DNA of 57,681 nt from Alphaproteobacteria bacterium (GTDB lineage Bacteria; Pseudomonadota; Alphaproteobacteria; Micavibrionales; Micavibrionaceae). A program made the position numbers and the translations under genes. Every line of letters begins with the position of its first letter. Within the stretch, counting starts at the first letter, position 1. The notes beneath the pieces are model-generated. The model ran no database searches. It saw nothing but the letters and a program-made list of their open reading frames with translations, and was not told the origin of the DNA. Below are positions 18,701 to 27,816 of this stretch, one piece after another. The stretch covers positions 1-57,681 of the forward strand of contig JAUIIA010000013.1 of assembly GCA_030432025.1 (NCBI GenBank), given 5' to 3'.

Positions 18701-19365
18701 GCATCGACCAGCGGGTTTTCCTCGATATAATCCGCGAAATACTGACCTTGCTTAAGGCTCTTTAATTTCTGCTCCAGAAACTCGGAGAAATCATCCGTCT
18801 TACAATCCTTGAACTTACACGGCTTGTCGACGATCACATCCACAAAGAACGGTACGATGACCGGATCACCTTTAGGCAGCGCTTTCCCCAGACCAAATGT
18901 GAGTATCGGCGCGACGGGCACGTCGGGATATTTCTCGGCCAAAATCGAAATCCCGCGTTTGAAATCTGCAATCTTTTCCGGCTCCCCACGTGTCCCTTCA
19001 GGATAAAAAATCACAATCTGGTTATTATCCAGCGCATCATAAATCGGCTCTAACGGATCACTGGTGCGTGCCCCTTTCCGCGCAATCGGAATGATATTGA
19101 TGACGTTGGTTGAAAGCCACGCACGAAAAGGTGTCTTCATAAAGTAATCCGCGGCCGCAACAGGACGGAGCTTTCGCAAATTCTTCAGCGAATACATATT
19201 CATTAGCACCAAAGTATCGAGATGACTGTTGTGATTGGCGATGAGAATGGCGGGACCGTCTTCGGGCAAATTCTCATGCCCCTTCACCCGCACTCCCAAT
19301 ATGATCAGCAGCACAGGTTTAACGATCAGACAGAAAAACAGAATTTGTAAGCTGCGACCCAGCAT
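18697..19365 (-). CDS. PlsC-type 1-acyl-glycerol-3-phosphate acyltransferase
   Basis: A 222-residue membrane acyltransferase that should acylate lysophosphatidic acid or a related lysolipid. It has the HX4D catalytic motif in NHNSHLDT (near residue 44) and the substrate-binding FYPEGTRGEP. The N-terminal 25 residues form a membrane helix. It is the last gene of a four-gene minus-strand operon, 3 nt after the CdsA-like gene, which places it with CDP-diacylglycerol and head-group synthesis. It may be a specialised paralogue and not the housekeeping plsC. Confidence 0.88.
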   Translation of the reverse strand: MLGRSLQILFFCLIVKPVLLIILGVRVKGHENLPEDGPAILIANHNSHLDTLVLMNMYSLKNLRKLRPVAAADYFMKTPFRAWLSTNVINIIPIARKGARTSDPLEPIYDALDNNQIVIFYPEGTRGEPEKIADFKRGISILAEKYPDVPVAPILTFGLGKALPKGDPVIVPFFVDVIVDKPCKFKDCKTDDFSEFLEQKLKSLKQGQYFADYIEENPLVDA

Positions 19366-19368
19366 GCA

Positions 19369-20307
19369 TTACGCTCCGAAGAAAAAGCGTGTGAAGTGCA
19401 GGAACAACGGCGCAGCCAGCGTCAGGCTATCCAGCCTGTCCAGCACGCCGCCATGACCGGGCAGTAATGAACCGCTGTCCTTCGTGCCCAGATCACGTTT
19501 GACGGCTGAGATCGTCACATCACCGATAAACCCGACAGACGCGATCAACGCACCCGCCGCCATCGCAAACGGCCAAGTGAAGGGCGTATAGAACGGCGCG
19601 AGTACAATGGCCAGAATCGTTGTTGTGCAAATACCCCCGATCAAACCTTCCCAGCTCTTACCCGGGCTGATCTCAGTCACGCGATGTTTACCAAACAGCT
19701 TGCCCCAGAAATATTGGGCAACATCGTTAAACTGCGTCAGGAACAACACATAAAACAGCAAGCCTCCACCACCAGCAGGCAATTCAACCGTTGTCGGCAT
19801 CACCAGTAAAAACGCGAGATGAGAGAGGTTGAACACGGTCAGCATCAAACCCCAATGCATCGTGCCCACAGCTTTAATATACCCGCTCGTCTCGCCCGCT
19901 AAAATCAGGCGAAAGGCTATGAACAGCAGCGCATAGACGGGAATGAAGACAATAAATAATCCGTACCAGCCGATATACACCCAGTAATACTGGATCGGGA
20001 CACACAGATAAGCCCAGAGCAAAACCCGTCGGTCGACTTTGCGTGTAGGCACCAGCGTGAAATATTCTTTTAAAGCGAGAAAACTGATAAACCCTATAGC
20101 GATGATCGCGGCCTTTGTACCAAGCGCCAATACAATCGTCGCCATGAGTATGATGTAACCCCATGTCTTGGTACGTGCGACCAGCTCGGAAAAATCCTTA
20201 TCCTGTAATCGGCCTTTGAGCAGCAATATACTCGCCGTCGCCGTTCCCAAAACGGCATACACCCCGAACATGCCAAGCCATACCGGATCGGTCAGCAGAT
20301 TATCCAT
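19369..20307 (-). CDS. Phosphatidate cytidylyltransferase (CdsA/YnbB-like)
   Basis: A 312-residue polytopic protein with about eight hydrophobic helices. The CDP-diacylglycerol synthase signature spans SVGFIGDVTISAVKRDLGTKDSG and ends GHGGVLDRLDS near residue 290 (given by position: about 262-297). The conserved DVAQYFWGKLFGKH also matches. It should convert phosphatidic acid and CTP to CDP-diacylglycerol. Its reading frame overlaps the upstream CDP-alcohol phosphotransferase gene by 8 nt. Order and partners resemble E. coli ynbA-ynbB, so this may be a second, specialised CDP-diacylglycerol synthase. Confidence 0.88.
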   Translation of the reverse strand: MDNLLTDPVWLGMFGVYAVLGTATASILLLKGRLQDKDFSELVARTKTWGYIILMATIVLALGTKAAIIAIGFISFLALKEYFTLVPTRKVDRRVLLWAYLCVPIQYYWVYIGWYGLFIVFIPVYALLFIAFRLILAGETSGYIKAVGTMHWGLMLTVFNLSHLAFLLVMPTTVELPAGGGGLLFYVLFLTQFNDVAQYFWGKLFGKHRVTEISPGKSWEGLIGGICTTTILAIVLAPFYTPFTWPFAMAAGALIASVGFIGDVTISAVKRDLGTKDSGSLLPGHGGVLDRLDSLTLAAPLFLHFTRFFFGA

Positions 20308-20899
20308 TATTCAATCCCCCTTTGATACGGCGGTGAAGAGTCCAGATGCTTAATGCAATGAACACGCCGAAAATGCCCGTATAAACGATGTTCGAGACAT
20401 TCAAAAACACCATGATGTAACCCAGCACTCCGAACGCCACGGCGCGGTCGCTTTTGCCGAACGGTCCGTCATAACGGCGATCATTGCCAACACCGAGCGC
20501 GAGCACGCCCGCAAGCTCAATTAAGATCGCCAGTAACACGACCATCAAGACCAACATCGGATTTGGGAGCAAAAACATGAACGGTAAATACAGCGCCGTA
20601 TCGGCAACCACATCACCAAGCTCATTGAGATAAAAACCAAGATCGGATTTTTGTTTAAACTCCCGCGCCAACATACCGTCGATTGCATTCAAGGCCATGC
20701 GGAAGAAAAGAAAAACGGGCAGTAGCAGGAGAGAAGCAATACTGCCCGCAGATGCGTAAATCCACGCACCGTATCCGACGGATGCCACCATGGCGAATAA
20801 CGTGACATGGTTGGCAGTTACGCCCGCCTTAAACAGACTCTCCGTAAGCGGACGTAACAAATTCTGGAAACGCGGTTTCAGGTCGTAAACGCTGATCAT
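20300..20899 (-). CDS. CDP-alcohol phosphatidyltransferase (YnbA-like)
   Basis: A 199-residue inner-membrane protein with about six helices and the CDP-alcohol phosphotransferase motif, here NAIDGMLARE followed by LNELGDVVAD (about residues 71-98). In the general consensus DxxDGxxAR...GxxxDxxxD the first Asp is Asn here, and Gly is replaced by Asn in LNELGD. From memory these variants recur in the YnbA subgroup. It should transfer a CDP-activated lipid to an alcohol acceptor, making a phospholipid head group. The acceptor is unknown. It overlaps the CdsA-like gene by 8 nt and starts 2 nt after the methyltransferase stop. Confidence 0.85.
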   Translation of the reverse strand: MISVYDLKPRFQNLLRPLTESLFKAGVTANHVTLFAMVASVGYGAWIYASAGSIASLLLLPVFLFFRMALNAIDGMLAREFKQKSDLGFYLNELGDVVADTALYLPFMFLLPNPMLVLMVVLLAILIELAGVLALGVGNDRRYDGPFGKSDRAVAFGVLGYIMVFLNVSNIVYTGIFGVFIALSIWTLHRRIKGGLNNG

Positions 20900-20901
20900 C
20901 T

Positions 20902-21759
20902 CTACTCTTTCGTAGCTGTAACTACTCCGAAGATATTTTGCGCTTCCATCTGTTTTTTATCAATGTGAAATCCCGCAAACTCGCTCCAGATCGTCGTTGT
21001 ATACCAGTCACGAAGGCGCATAACCCAGAGCTTACCTGTATGTGCGGGCAATACGCGGGCGATGAACTCATGCTGTGGATGTTCGGGCTGGATCGTGAAA
21101 ACCAGACGACCGCCACTCGAAAGCAATGCTGAAATCTGACGGAAGTGATTACGGATGACATCATCATCATCTATGATCTCATGCAAACCGGAGACGATAA
21201 TAATGTCGGGTTTGAGCGCAACGAGCTTTTCTAGATCGAAATCACTGAACGCATCACCTTGTTCGCATTTCACATCCAAGTGCAAACTATCGGCCAGACG
21301 CATCGCAGTCTTCACATTCTCGATACGGTAGTCACGCAAGATTGTGTTCGTCTCAATATGGGCAGGCAAATCAGCCAGCGCATTCAACACATAGCGACCA
21401 CCGCCACACGCCAGATCGACAATCGTCAACGGGCGTTGCTTTTGCGCATGCTCCTCAACAATGACGGACTTCAATGTATCGGTCAGCAACTCACCACGGT
21501 TACGAATACCTTTCCACCCCGGCGCATCCAGATACGCACGGTCAATCAATTTACCGATACCGAATTTTCCGTTCGCTTTATTCTGATACACATATTCTAG
21601 CATTACACCGGAATCGAAACCGTAACGGTAACCGATATTGATACCGTCCGATGCACGACCGACCGTGCTCATCAAAAATTTTGTAATGCCGTAATAAATG
21701 CCTTTCGGACACCAAAGCGGCAGAGGTTTGGATAAAGTTTCAAAAGTTGTCGTAGCCAT
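20902..21759 (-). CDS. SAM-dependent methyltransferase (YnbC C-terminal-like)
   Basis: A 285-residue class I methyltransferase, first gene of the lipid operon. Motif I is VDLACGGGRYVLNAL (about residues 117-131), followed by an acidic motif region and a core strand DIIIVSGLHEI. The N-terminal part, with DGINIGYRYGFDSG and YLDAPGWKGIRNR, matches my recollection of the methyltransferase half of E. coli YnbC. The start at 21759 is supported by AGGAGA 6 nt upstream. Extending to 21915 would read through the operator region with unlikely sequence. The substrate is probably a lipid or lipid head group, by context only. Confidence 0.85.
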   Translation of the reverse strand: MATTTFETLSKPLPLWCPKGIYYGITKFLMSTVGRASDGINIGYRYGFDSGVMLEYVYQNKANGKFGIGKLIDRAYLDAPGWKGIRNRGELLTDTLKSVIVEEHAQKQRPLTIVDLACGGGRYVLNALADLPAHIETNTILRDYRIENVKTAMRLADSLHLDVKCEQGDAFSDFDLEKLVALKPDIIIVSGLHEIIDDDDVIRNHFRQISALLSSGGRLVFTIQPEHPQHEFIARVLPAHTGKLWVMRLRDWYTTTIWSEFAGFHIDKKQMEAQNIFGVVTATKE

Positions 21760-21789
21760 AAGTCTCTCCTGATTGTTTTGAACATTAAT

Positions 21790-21859
21790 TAAACACTGTT
21801 CAATTATTAGTATTCCATAAAAATGAACTTTGTTCAATAAAAATATTGAACATCGTATA
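21790..21859. promoter_or_regulatory. TetR operator cluster between methyltransferase and TetR genes
   Basis: A perfect 13-bp palindrome TGAAC-TTT-GTTCA sits at 21824-21836, 65 bp before the methyltransferase start and 59 bp before the TetR start. It is flanked by TAAACACTGTTCA at 21790-21802 (one mismatch) and TGAACATCGTATA at 21847-21859 (two mismatches). A longer symmetry, TGTTCAATA-AAAA-TATTGAACA, spans 21831-21852. The same perfect 13-mer type recurs at 27648 and 39425. Confidence 0.75.
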
Positions 21860-21894
21860 ATTCCTTGATATTCTAAGGATATAGGAGCAAAAAT

Positions 21895-22500
21895 ATGGCA
21901 CGACGCAGCGATCACACCCGCGAGGAACTGAAAGAACTAATCCTCACATCCGCATCAAAAATCATTGAAAAAGAGGGGTTTAGCGCCCTGACAGCGCGAA
22001 AAATCGCCGCTGATATCGGCTACACTCCCGGCACGCTTTATAATGTGTTTCAATCCATGGACGGACTGACGCTTGTTTTAAACGGCATAACGCTGGAAAA
22101 ACTGCTCCCCGTTCTGGCGAACAGCAAAGACTCGAACAAAGACAAAGCCCCCGAAGAGATAATGAAAGCGATGGCGCGCACTTATCGCGACTTCGCAATC
22201 AATAACCGCGAACGCTGGTTGATGATGTTCAAACACGAGATTTCCGATGAGGCAGAAATCCCCGAATGGTTTCGCGGTAAAATCGCCCTGCTCTTCCAAC
22301 CTTTGGAAGATGTGCTGAAAAATCACTTCTCATTCAAAACGGATGCCGAAAGACAAATCGCCGCCCGCTCTCTCTGGGCCTCAATTCACGGCATCTACTT
22401 CCTGCATGAAACAGGAAAGCTTCCTTTGCTCGATGGCAAGGATGTCTGCGAAAACATGACGGATGCGTTGATAGACAACTGTGTGAAAGGACTGCGGTAA
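21895..22500 (+). CDS. TetR/AcrR-family transcriptional regulator with WHG-type C-terminal domain
   Basis: A 201-residue repressor. The TetR helix-turn-helix covers about residues 25-52 (LTARKIAADIGYTPGTLYNVF). The ligand domain ends with SLWASIHGIYFL, the WHG/TetR_C_33 motif seen in several lipid and efflux regulators. It is divergent from the ynb-like operon, with the TGAAC-N3-GTTCA cluster between, and shares one base with the next gene (TAATG). I infer autoregulation, repression of the lipid operon and probably control of the LplT-Aas and DUF2339 genes, which carry the same site. The ligand is unknown, perhaps an acyl-CoA or lipid. Confidence 0.92.
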   Translation: MARRSDHTREELKELILTSASKIIEKEGFSALTARKIAADIGYTPGTLYNVFQSMDGLTLVLNGITLEKLLPVLANSKDSNKDKAPEEIMKAMARTYRDFAINNRERWLMMFKHEISDEAEIPEWFRGKIALLFQPLEDVLKNHFSFKTDAERQIAARSLWASIHGIYFLHETGKLPLLDGKDVCENMTDALIDNCVKGLR

Positions 22501-23330
22501 TGATGGTATTAAAATGGCTCGGAATAGCCCTGCTCGTCTATGTCTTATATGTCTCGATCATCATCGTGACACAACGAAACTTCATGTACTTCCCGTTCGG
22601 AAGTAAACGACCGAACATCTATCTCTCGGGCGGCATGAAAGTCATCACCGTTAAAACCGATGACGGATTAGAACTAGAAGCATGGTACGACCCCGCCGAA
22701 GAAGGAAAACCGACGATCATCATGTTCCACGGTAACGGCCAAAGCATCGCCTACCGTCCGCCGAAGGTTGCCTACTACCGTGAGCAAGGCTACGGCGTCC
22801 TCCTCGCTGAATATCGCGGCTACGGCGGCAACCCGGGTAAAACAACGGAAGCAGGCGTTTATGCGGATGGCCGCGCCTACATCAACTGGTTGATCAATGA
22901 TCAAAAAATCGCAGCCGATAACATCATCCTCTACGGCGAGTCATTAGGCTCGGGCGTAGCTGTGCAAATGGCAACCGAATATGATGTGAAAGCGGTCCTG
23001 CTCGATGTTCCTTTCAACAGTGCACTAGCAGTCGCACAATCACATTTCTTCGTTGTGCCGTTCCTCGAATATCTGATGTGGGATCAATACCGCAGCGATC
23101 TGAAAATCAAAAACATCAACGCCCCTGTCTTCATCGGGCTCGCAGGCAGCGACATGGTCGTCCGTCCGCATTTCGGTCGCGCACTGTTTGAACTCGCGGT
23201 TGAACCGAAACAGCTCAAGGAATACCCGAAGGCCGGCCATATGGACCTCCACCATCACGGCTTCCCACAAGACGCCGTCGCGTTTCTTGAAGCCTTGGAT
23301 AAAGAAGAAAAACCCGAGGCCGCGGAGTGA
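22500..23330 (+). CDS. Membrane-anchored alpha/beta hydrolase 1
   Basis: A 276-residue hydrolase of the BEM46/YfhR type. One N-terminal transmembrane helix (about residues 4-23) precedes the catalytic domain. The triad is S148 in GESLGSG, D218 in GSDMV and H247 in GHMDL; HGNG near residue 77 forms the oxyanion region. It overlaps tetR by one base and the next gene by 4 nt. Membrane anchoring and the lipid regulon suggest a lipase or esterase acting at the membrane; this is inferred. Confidence 0.85.
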   Translation: MMVLKWLGIALLVYVLYVSIIIVTQRNFMYFPFGSKRPNIYLSGGMKVITVKTDDGLELEAWYDPAEEGKPTIIMFHGNGQSIAYRPPKVAYYREQGYGVLLAEYRGYGGNPGKTTEAGVYADGRAYINWLINDQKIAADNIILYGESLGSGVAVQMATEYDVKAVLLDVPFNSALAVAQSHFFVVPFLEYLMWDQYRSDLKIKNINAPVFIGLAGSDMVVRPHFGRALFELAVEPKQLKEYPKAGHMDLHHHGFPQDAVAFLEALDKEEKPEAAE

Positions 23331-24148
23331 GCAAAACACGTGTAGCTTTGAAATGTTTCGGGGCATTGATGATTGTCTATGTTGCTTGTGTCGGGTTTTT
23401 AGTCATCAAACAAAGGGATTTTCTTTATCGACCCGTCAGCCATGATCGCCCCGATATTCAGCTTTCAAATGGCATGCAAGTGATTACAGTCATCACCCAA
23501 GATGGCCTGACATTACAGGGTTGGTATGCCCCGCCGAAAGATGAAAAAGGGGTCGTCATACTCTTTCATGGACAAGGCTTGGATATCGCATACTATCCGC
23601 CCAAAGCCACATATTATCGAGAACAAGGTTACGGCACTCTGTTGGCCGAATATCGCGGCTATGGCGGCAATGAAGCAACACCTACAGAAGACGGTTTATA
23701 CAAAGATGCCCGCGCATACCTAAACTGGCTGATAGAAAAACAAAACATCCCCGAAAACCAAATCATACTGCACGGCACATCACTCGGTTCAGCCGTCGCC
23801 GTGCAAATGGCGACAGAATATGAGGTTAAGGGTGTTATTCTGGGTGCCCCATTTAAAAGCGCCTTGAATGTTGCTCAACATCGCTTCCCTTTCATTCCGT
23901 TTATGGACATGCTGATGTGGGATCAATATCGTAGTGATCTTAAAATCAGCACTATTAACGCACCTGTTTTTATTGGAACCGCTGGGCTGGACATGGTCAT
24001 ACCAAATGATTCCAGCGAAGCGCTCTACGACCTTGCAAAGCAGCCTAAAACAAAAAAAGAGTATCCGAACTCAAAGCATATGGGTTTGCATGAACATGGT
24101 TTCCCTGCCGATGCACTGGAATTTATTGAGACAAACCCCACAAACTAA
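23327..24148 (+). CDS. Membrane-anchored alpha/beta hydrolase 2 (tandem paralogue)
   Basis: A 273-residue paralogue of the preceding gene. It shares nearly all core motifs, for example LLAEYRGYGG and MWDQYRSDLKI, and has the same N-terminal helix. The nucleophile is in GTSLGSA, the acid in GLDMV and the histidine in KHMGL. It starts at GTG within the GTGA overlap at 23327-23330. The stop overlaps that of the convergent LplT-Aas gene by 4 nt. Sequence drift between the copies is greatest in the first helix and near the catalytic acid, so the two may differ in substrate. Confidence 0.84.
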   Translation: MSKTRVALKCFGALMIVYVACVGFLVIKQRDFLYRPVSHDRPDIQLSNGMQVITVITQDGLTLQGWYAPPKDEKGVVILFHGQGLDIAYYPPKATYYREQGYGTLLAEYRGYGGNEATPTEDGLYKDARAYLNWLIEKQNIPENQIILHGTSLGSAVAVQMATEYEVKGVILGAPFKSALNVAQHRFPFIPFMDMLMWDQYRSDLKISTINAPVFIGTAGLDMVIPNDSSEALYDLAKQPKTKKEYPNSKHMGLHEHGFPADALEFIETNPTN

Positions 24149-27100
24149 GCGGCTTTCTTAACACCCATTTCCGCCTCGACATGCGCTTGCAGAGTGACGT
24201 AATCGGTCTTACCCGTACCGAGCACGGGCAGCTTCTCCATGTGCATGATATTCTTCGGCACACCCAGCTCGGTAACGCCATCCTTATTCGCCTGTTTAGA
24301 CAACGTAGCTTTCTCAACGCCCTTATCGGTTGTCACCAGCACCAGTTGCTCTCCCTTCTTCGCATCGGGGATAGCGACCACGGCATGGTCAGCTTCCGGA
24401 TAAGCTTTCTTTGCCAAAGTTTCGGCAATCGTCAGTGAGACCATCTCGCCCGCAATTTTGGCAAAGCGTTTGGCACGCCCCTTGATCGTCACAAACCCGC
24501 GCTCATCAATCTCGACGATATCGCCCGTGTCATGCCAGCCCTTTTCAGGCGGTTGTAATACCCCTGGCTTATCGGCCTTCAGGTAGCCCGACATAATGTT
24601 CGGGCCCTTCACATACAAACGCCCGCCTTCATCAACACCCGGCACATCTTCGAGCTTGTATTCCATGCCTGTCAGGAAACGTCCGACAGAACCGGCCTTC
24701 AAATGCATTGGTGAGTTCAGGCAGACCGCAGGAGCAGCCTCCGTCGCGCCGTAACCCTCGAGAATACGCACACCGAACTGCTCCATGAATTTTTGACGGG
24801 TCTCGTCTTTGACTTTCTCCGCACCCGCGAAAATATAACGCATGCGATAAAAGTCATACGGGTGTGCAACGCGGGCATACCCGTTCAGGAATGTATCGGT
24901 GCCGAACATAATTGTTGCGTTCGAGTGATACACCATTTCGGGCACGATGCGGAAATGCAACGGACTGGGGTACAGAAATGTCTTCACGCCCGAAAGAATG
25001 GGCAGGATCGTCCCACCCGTCAGGCCAAATGAATGGAACATCGGCAGACAGTTAAAGACGATATCCTGACGGTTGAAGTCAATCCGTACACTCAACTGCA
25101 CGACATTGGTCATCAGGTTTTTATGGCTTAAGACCACACCTTTCGGCGCACCTTCGGACCCTGAGGTAAACAGAATGACGGCAGGATCTTCGGACTTCAG
25201 ACCCTCGCGGTCATGCAGATATTTCGCGACAGGTGTTTTGATCAGCCCTGCGATCTTGTCGAAGGCATCGACCTGTTTTTTGACGTCTTCCAAATAGACG
25301 ATCTCGCAGACGCCTTTGATCGCTTCTTCTAACTCCTCCAGACGGCCAAGCTCGATAAAGCGTCTGGATGTCAGCACGGTTTTCAGCTTCGCGGTCTCGC
25401 ACGCCGACACGACAGCCTTCGGCCCTGCGGAAAAATTCAACATTGCGGGCACGCGGCCATAGGCCTGCAGGGCAAAGAAGGTGACAACAGCACCAACGGA
25501 GTTCGGCAGCAACACACCGACATTTTCGCCCTTCTCGGTACGGTGGGCAATCTTCTCACCCAACACAATCGAACCCGTCACAAGGCGTTTATAAGGCAGC
25601 GGTTTAAACTCGGGGTCTTCGGCCACAATCGCCTTGCCGCCATTCACATGCACGGCACTTAACAGCGCCTGGTACAACGTCAACTCGCGGTCCTCGGTCA
25701 TAAACATCATGCTTTCCATGACATCGTGGAGCTGGCGACCTGCAATCTGGCGGCGTGTACGGCCCATGGCATCATCGGGCACTTTAAACTCGCGAGGCTC
25801 CAGGACCGTCATGGTGATTTTCGGGAATGTGAAAATCGGCACCTTGCCTTTCAGGCGGCTAAACGGCGAATGCTGAACACCGTCAAGGCGGATCGGCACG
25901 ATCATCGCATCCGATTTATCGGCGATCATCCCCGGCCCTTCATAGATTTTCATCAATGCACCAGTTTCGGTCAAACGGCCTTCGGGGAAAATGACGCAAT
26001 GCTTATCTTTACGCACTTCCTTGATCAGGTTTTTGATCGAATGCGGATTAGCAGGGTCGAGCGGAAACGCATCAATCATTTTTAAGAAAGGCTTGAGCCA
26101 CCACCATTTCGCCACTTCCGTATGTAACGCGAACATCGGCTTTCCGGGCAAGAAGGCGGCGAGCACAGGCGCATCTAGATAGGACACATGGTTACAGACA
26201 ATCACCGCACGCGGGCCTGCTTTCTCCAAATGCTCCAGCCCGTTGACTTCAACTTTGTAGAGCAGTTTGAGCAATCCCTGCATGAAACTTTTGATGAATT
26301 CGGCAGGCATGATTTTGCAGGTATAAATCGCAACAGCAACACCCGCGAGAGAAACGACAAAGAAAATGTCATCAATGCCAAAGCCCATATACAACATGAA
26401 CCCCGCAAACACGGACGCAAACACCATCGCCAGCGCATCAATAATGTTGGACGACGCAATCACACGCGCACGGTGATCTTCATTGGTATAGTGCTGAACC
26501 ATAGCATAGAGCGGCACCACAAACATACCGCCAAAAAACGCCATAGCGAAAAGATCGAGGCAAATCAGCCATCCGCTAAAATCTGACAGGAATGTTGGAA
26601 TATCCCGCAACGCTGCCCCGCTCAGGGCCGTTGGGGGATCAATCGTCGAAAAATTAAGTGCGAAAAAAGCAATACCGATTGCGGCGAACGGCACATAGGT
26701 AGCCTCAACACGGCCACCCAGTATCTTATCATTCATCAGCGAGCCCAGCGCCACGCCGACGGAAAACAATGTCAGGAACAGCGCCAAAACAGTTTCATCG
26801 GCGAGCAAATTTTCCTTCGCGAACACAGGGAACTGCGCAAGGAACACCGCACCGAGGAAATAGAACCACGCAATGCCGAGGATAGACAACCACACGCCGC
26901 GCTTTTGTTCAGCGGCGTATTTCATCGCCTTCCACGTCTCGGTCACAAAATTGTAATTCACTTTCAGCTTGGGATCTGGCGCAGGTGCCGCAGGGATAAG
27001 TACGCTCGACGCATAGCCAACAACCGCGATCAGCACCATCAACACAGCCGTTAAATGTAAGCCCACAGAAGGCACTGTGATCAGCAACCCGCCAATAATC

Positions 27101-27585
27101 GTCCCTGTCAAAATCGCGATATTCGAACCCGCACTTAAGTAGCCGTTCCCTTTGACCAGCTCTTCGGGCTTTAAATGCTGAGGCAGAATTGAAAACTTGC
27201 TCGGACTAAAAAATGCCGACTGCGCCCCGAACAGGAACAACACAAACATCAGCAATTCCAGAGACGCGGCATACAAACCGATCACCCCGAGTACGGCAAT
27301 GCCGATCTCGGCCAACTTGATGTATTTGATGATCACATCTTTCGGATATTTATCCGCGAGCTGCCCAGCCACAGCAGAAAACAGGAAAAACGGCAGAATA
27401 AAGATACCCGCAGAAGCCGTAATGATAATTTCAGGTGCACCCGAATACAGATCCAACGCTTGATACACCAAGGCAAACACAACCACATTCTTGAAGAAAT
27501 TATCGTTAAACGCCCCCAAAAACTGCGTAAAAAACAGCGGGTAAAAACGCTTACTCCAAAACACGGATTTATCAGTATCGCTCAT
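24145..27585 (-). CDS. LplT-Aas fusion: lysophospholipid flippase + 2-acyl-GPE acyltransferase + acyl-ACP synthetase
   Basis: A 1146-residue three-module protein. Residues about 1-420 are an MFS transporter like LplT. Residues about 440-640 are a PlsC-type acyltransferase with the HX4D motif in NHVSYLDA and FPEGRLTETG. Residues about 660-1140 are an AMP-binding ligase with LFTSGSEGAPKGV and EGYGATEAAP. In E. coli LplT flips lysophospholipid inward and Aas re-acylates it; here both are one chain, a fusion known in other proteobacteria. A perfect TGAAC-N3-GTTCA site lies 62 bp upstream of the start, tying it to the TetR regulon. Confidence 0.92.
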   Translation of the reverse strand: MSDTDKSVFWSKRFYPLFFTQFLGAFNDNFFKNVVVFALVYQALDLYSGAPEIIITASAGIFILPFFLFSAVAGQLADKYPKDVIIKYIKLAEIGIAVLGVIGLYAASLELLMFVLFLFGAQSAFFSPSKFSILPQHLKPEELVKGNGYLSAGSNIAILTGTIIGGLLITVPSVGLHLTAVLMVLIAVVGYASSVLIPAAPAPDPKLKVNYNFVTETWKAMKYAAEQKRGVWLSILGIAWFYFLGAVFLAQFPVFAKENLLADETVLALFLTLFSVGVALGSLMNDKILGGRVEATYVPFAAIGIAFFALNFSTIDPPTALSGAALRDIPTFLSDFSGWLICLDLFAMAFFGGMFVVPLYAMVQHYTNEDHRARVIASSNIIDALAMVFASVFAGFMLYMGFGIDDIFFVVSLAGVAVAIYTCKIMPAEFIKSFMQGLLKLLYKVEVNGLEHLEKAGPRAVIVCNHVSYLDAPVLAAFLPGKPMFALHTEVAKWWWLKPFLKMIDAFPLDPANPHSIKNLIKEVRKDKHCVIFPEGRLTETGALMKIYEGPGMIADKSDAMIVPIRLDGVQHSPFSRLKGKVPIFTFPKITMTVLEPREFKVPDDAMGRTRRQIAGRQLHDVMESMMFMTEDRELTLYQALLSAVHVNGGKAIVAEDPEFKPLPYKRLVTGSIVLGEKIAHRTEKGENVGVLLPNSVGAVVTFFALQAYGRVPAMLNFSAGPKAVVSACETAKLKTVLTSRRFIELGRLEELEEAIKGVCEIVYLEDVKKQVDAFDKIAGLIKTPVAKYLHDREGLKSEDPAVILFTSGSEGAPKGVVLSHKNLMTNVVQLSVRIDFNRQDIVFNCLPMFHSFGLTGGTILPILSGVKTFLYPSPLHFRIVPEMVYHSNATIMFGTDTFLNGYARVAHPYDFYRMRYIFAGAEKVKDETRQKFMEQFGVRILEGYGATEAAPAVCLNSPMHLKAGSVGRFLTGMEYKLEDVPGVDEGGRLYVKGPNIMSGYLKADKPGVLQPPEKGWHDTGDIVEIDERGFVTIKGRAKRFAKIAGEMVSLTIAETLAKKAYPEADHAVVAIPDAKKGEQLVLVTTDKGVEKATLSKQANKDGVTELGVPKNIMHMEKLPVLGTGKTDYVTLQAHVEAEMGVKKAA

Positions 27586-27647
27586 AATCTCTCCCTTTGC
27601 GCCTTTTGATCATATCGCGAAAAAAAGACGCGGTATAGCTAAAATTC

Positions 27648-27660
27648 TGAACATTGTTCA
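27648..27660. promoter_or_regulatory. TetR operator upstream of LplT-Aas
   Basis: TGAAC-ATT-GTTCA is a perfect 13-bp palindrome of the same form as the site beside tetR. It lies 62 bp before the LplT-Aas start and 156 bp before the divergent bdhA gene. Its spacing matches the other sites, so regulation of LplT-Aas is more likely than of bdhA. Confidence 0.7.
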
Positions 27661-27816
27661 ATATTTATTATTACAGAGTATCAAACGCTTGTCACGTTTT
27701 TTGTTATGGCAATAACCATGAAACAAAAATTGGATTTATCCTTTGTTTGACTATAGGCTTTTAAAATACAGGTTACTGCCCAACAGATTAAGCAGCAGAC
27801 AAAAGGAGACCATCTC

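Noticed and set aside
21760-21915. Longer methyltransferase start at 21915
   Set aside because: It would translate across the operator cluster with unconserved residues; the ATG at 21759 has a proper ribosome binding site.
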